The notes under the pieces are model-generated. The model saw only the letters and a program-made list of their open reading frames with translations, was not told where the DNA came from and did no database searches. 6,074 bases of DNA, taken from Candidatus Aegiribacteria sp. (GTDB lineage: Bacteria > Fermentibacterota > Fermentibacteria > Fermentibacterales > Fermentibacteraceae). Location of the stretch: contig JAIOSX010000003.1 of assembly GCA_021107345.1 (NCBI GenBank), positions 1 through 6,074 of the forward strand, given 5' to 3'. This document shows positions 5,878 to 6,074 of the stretch, in pieces (the stretch's first letter is position 1; each line of letters begins with the position of its first letter). A program made the translations under genes and the position numbers.

Positions 5878-6074
5878 ATGAAAAAGCTTCCAATCCTTCT
5901 AATAGCTATCCCCTTCATTGCAGCAGCATTCGAACCAGCTTATCAGAATCCCTTCCTCGAATATCCGTTTCATTCGACAAGGACAGAGGATGATATCATC
6001 GTTATCGTCATAAACGACTGCGATCCGATCGAGTGGGATTACGGAATCCCCATGGGTTACGGATCCCTGAGGGA
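5878..6074 (+). CDS. Exported protein of unknown function (3' partial)
   Basis: 65 complete codons are visible before the window ends. The ATG at 5878 follows AGGAGGT. Residues 1-17 (MKKLPILLIAIPFIAAA) are a clear signal peptide with a basic start, a hydrophobic core and probable cleavage after IAAA, so the product is secreted or periplasmic. The mature start (FEPAYQNPFLEYPFHSTRT) is followed by a hydrophobic beta strand, DDIIVIVINDCDPIEWDYG. That is too little to assign a domain. It lies 16 bases after the Lys-rich protein gene in the same direction, so the two are probably co-transcribed. Confidence 0.82.
   Translation, partial: MKKLPILLIAIPFIAAAFEPAYQNPFLEYPFHSTRTEDDIIVIVINDCDPIEWDYGIPMGYGSLR

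Overview
The window reads as ordinary bacterial chromosome from an uncultured or poorly described lineage. It has Shine-Dalgarno-led genes with ATG starts, a base composition that looks slightly AT-rich by eye, and several exported proteins of unknown function. Their style (signal peptide, acidic, Trp/Tyr-rich, beta-rich) recalls candidate phyla such as Fermentibacterota, other FCB-group relatives and Planctomycetes-like bacteria. This placement is an impression; no rRNA or marker gene is present to fix it. No tRNA, rRNA, CRISPR array or recognisable insertion sequence was seen.

Left part (1-2373), plus strand: the end of a gene cut by the window edge (YFYG/EKFIYYE-type uncharacterised protein), then two separate genes for exported proteins. 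The second of these carries the DUF4163/DUF3298 signature (YTGGAHG and YQVACYACGP) known from RsiV- and PdaC-type extracellular domains. Middle (2383-3099), minus strand: an exported protein ending in an FG-GAP-like calcium loop (DLDGDGRIDL) and a terminal Cys. It converges on the DUF3298 gene with only 9 bases between them, and its 3' end carries a perfect 10-bp inverted repeat.

Centre (3345-4634), plus strand, divergent from the minus-strand gene: the most striking gene. It is a class III adenylate cyclase catalytic domain, followed by one membrane span and six intact EF-hand calcium loops arranged as three pairs. If the topology is as inferred, the catalytic domain is cytoplasmic and the EF-hands are extracytoplasmic, which would make a one-protein calcium-to-cAMP receptor.

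Right part (4635-6074), plus strand: about 480 bases with no certain gene, holding one plausible 56-residue small ORF. Then comes a Lys-rich, helical, probably cytoplasmic protein of unknown function (start corrected to 5127). It is followed 16 bases later, behind a perfect AGGAGGT, by the beginning of another exported protein that runs off the window. These last two look like an operon. Apart from that pair, no functional pathway links the genes; the shared themes are export and, in two divergent genes, calcium-type acidic loops.
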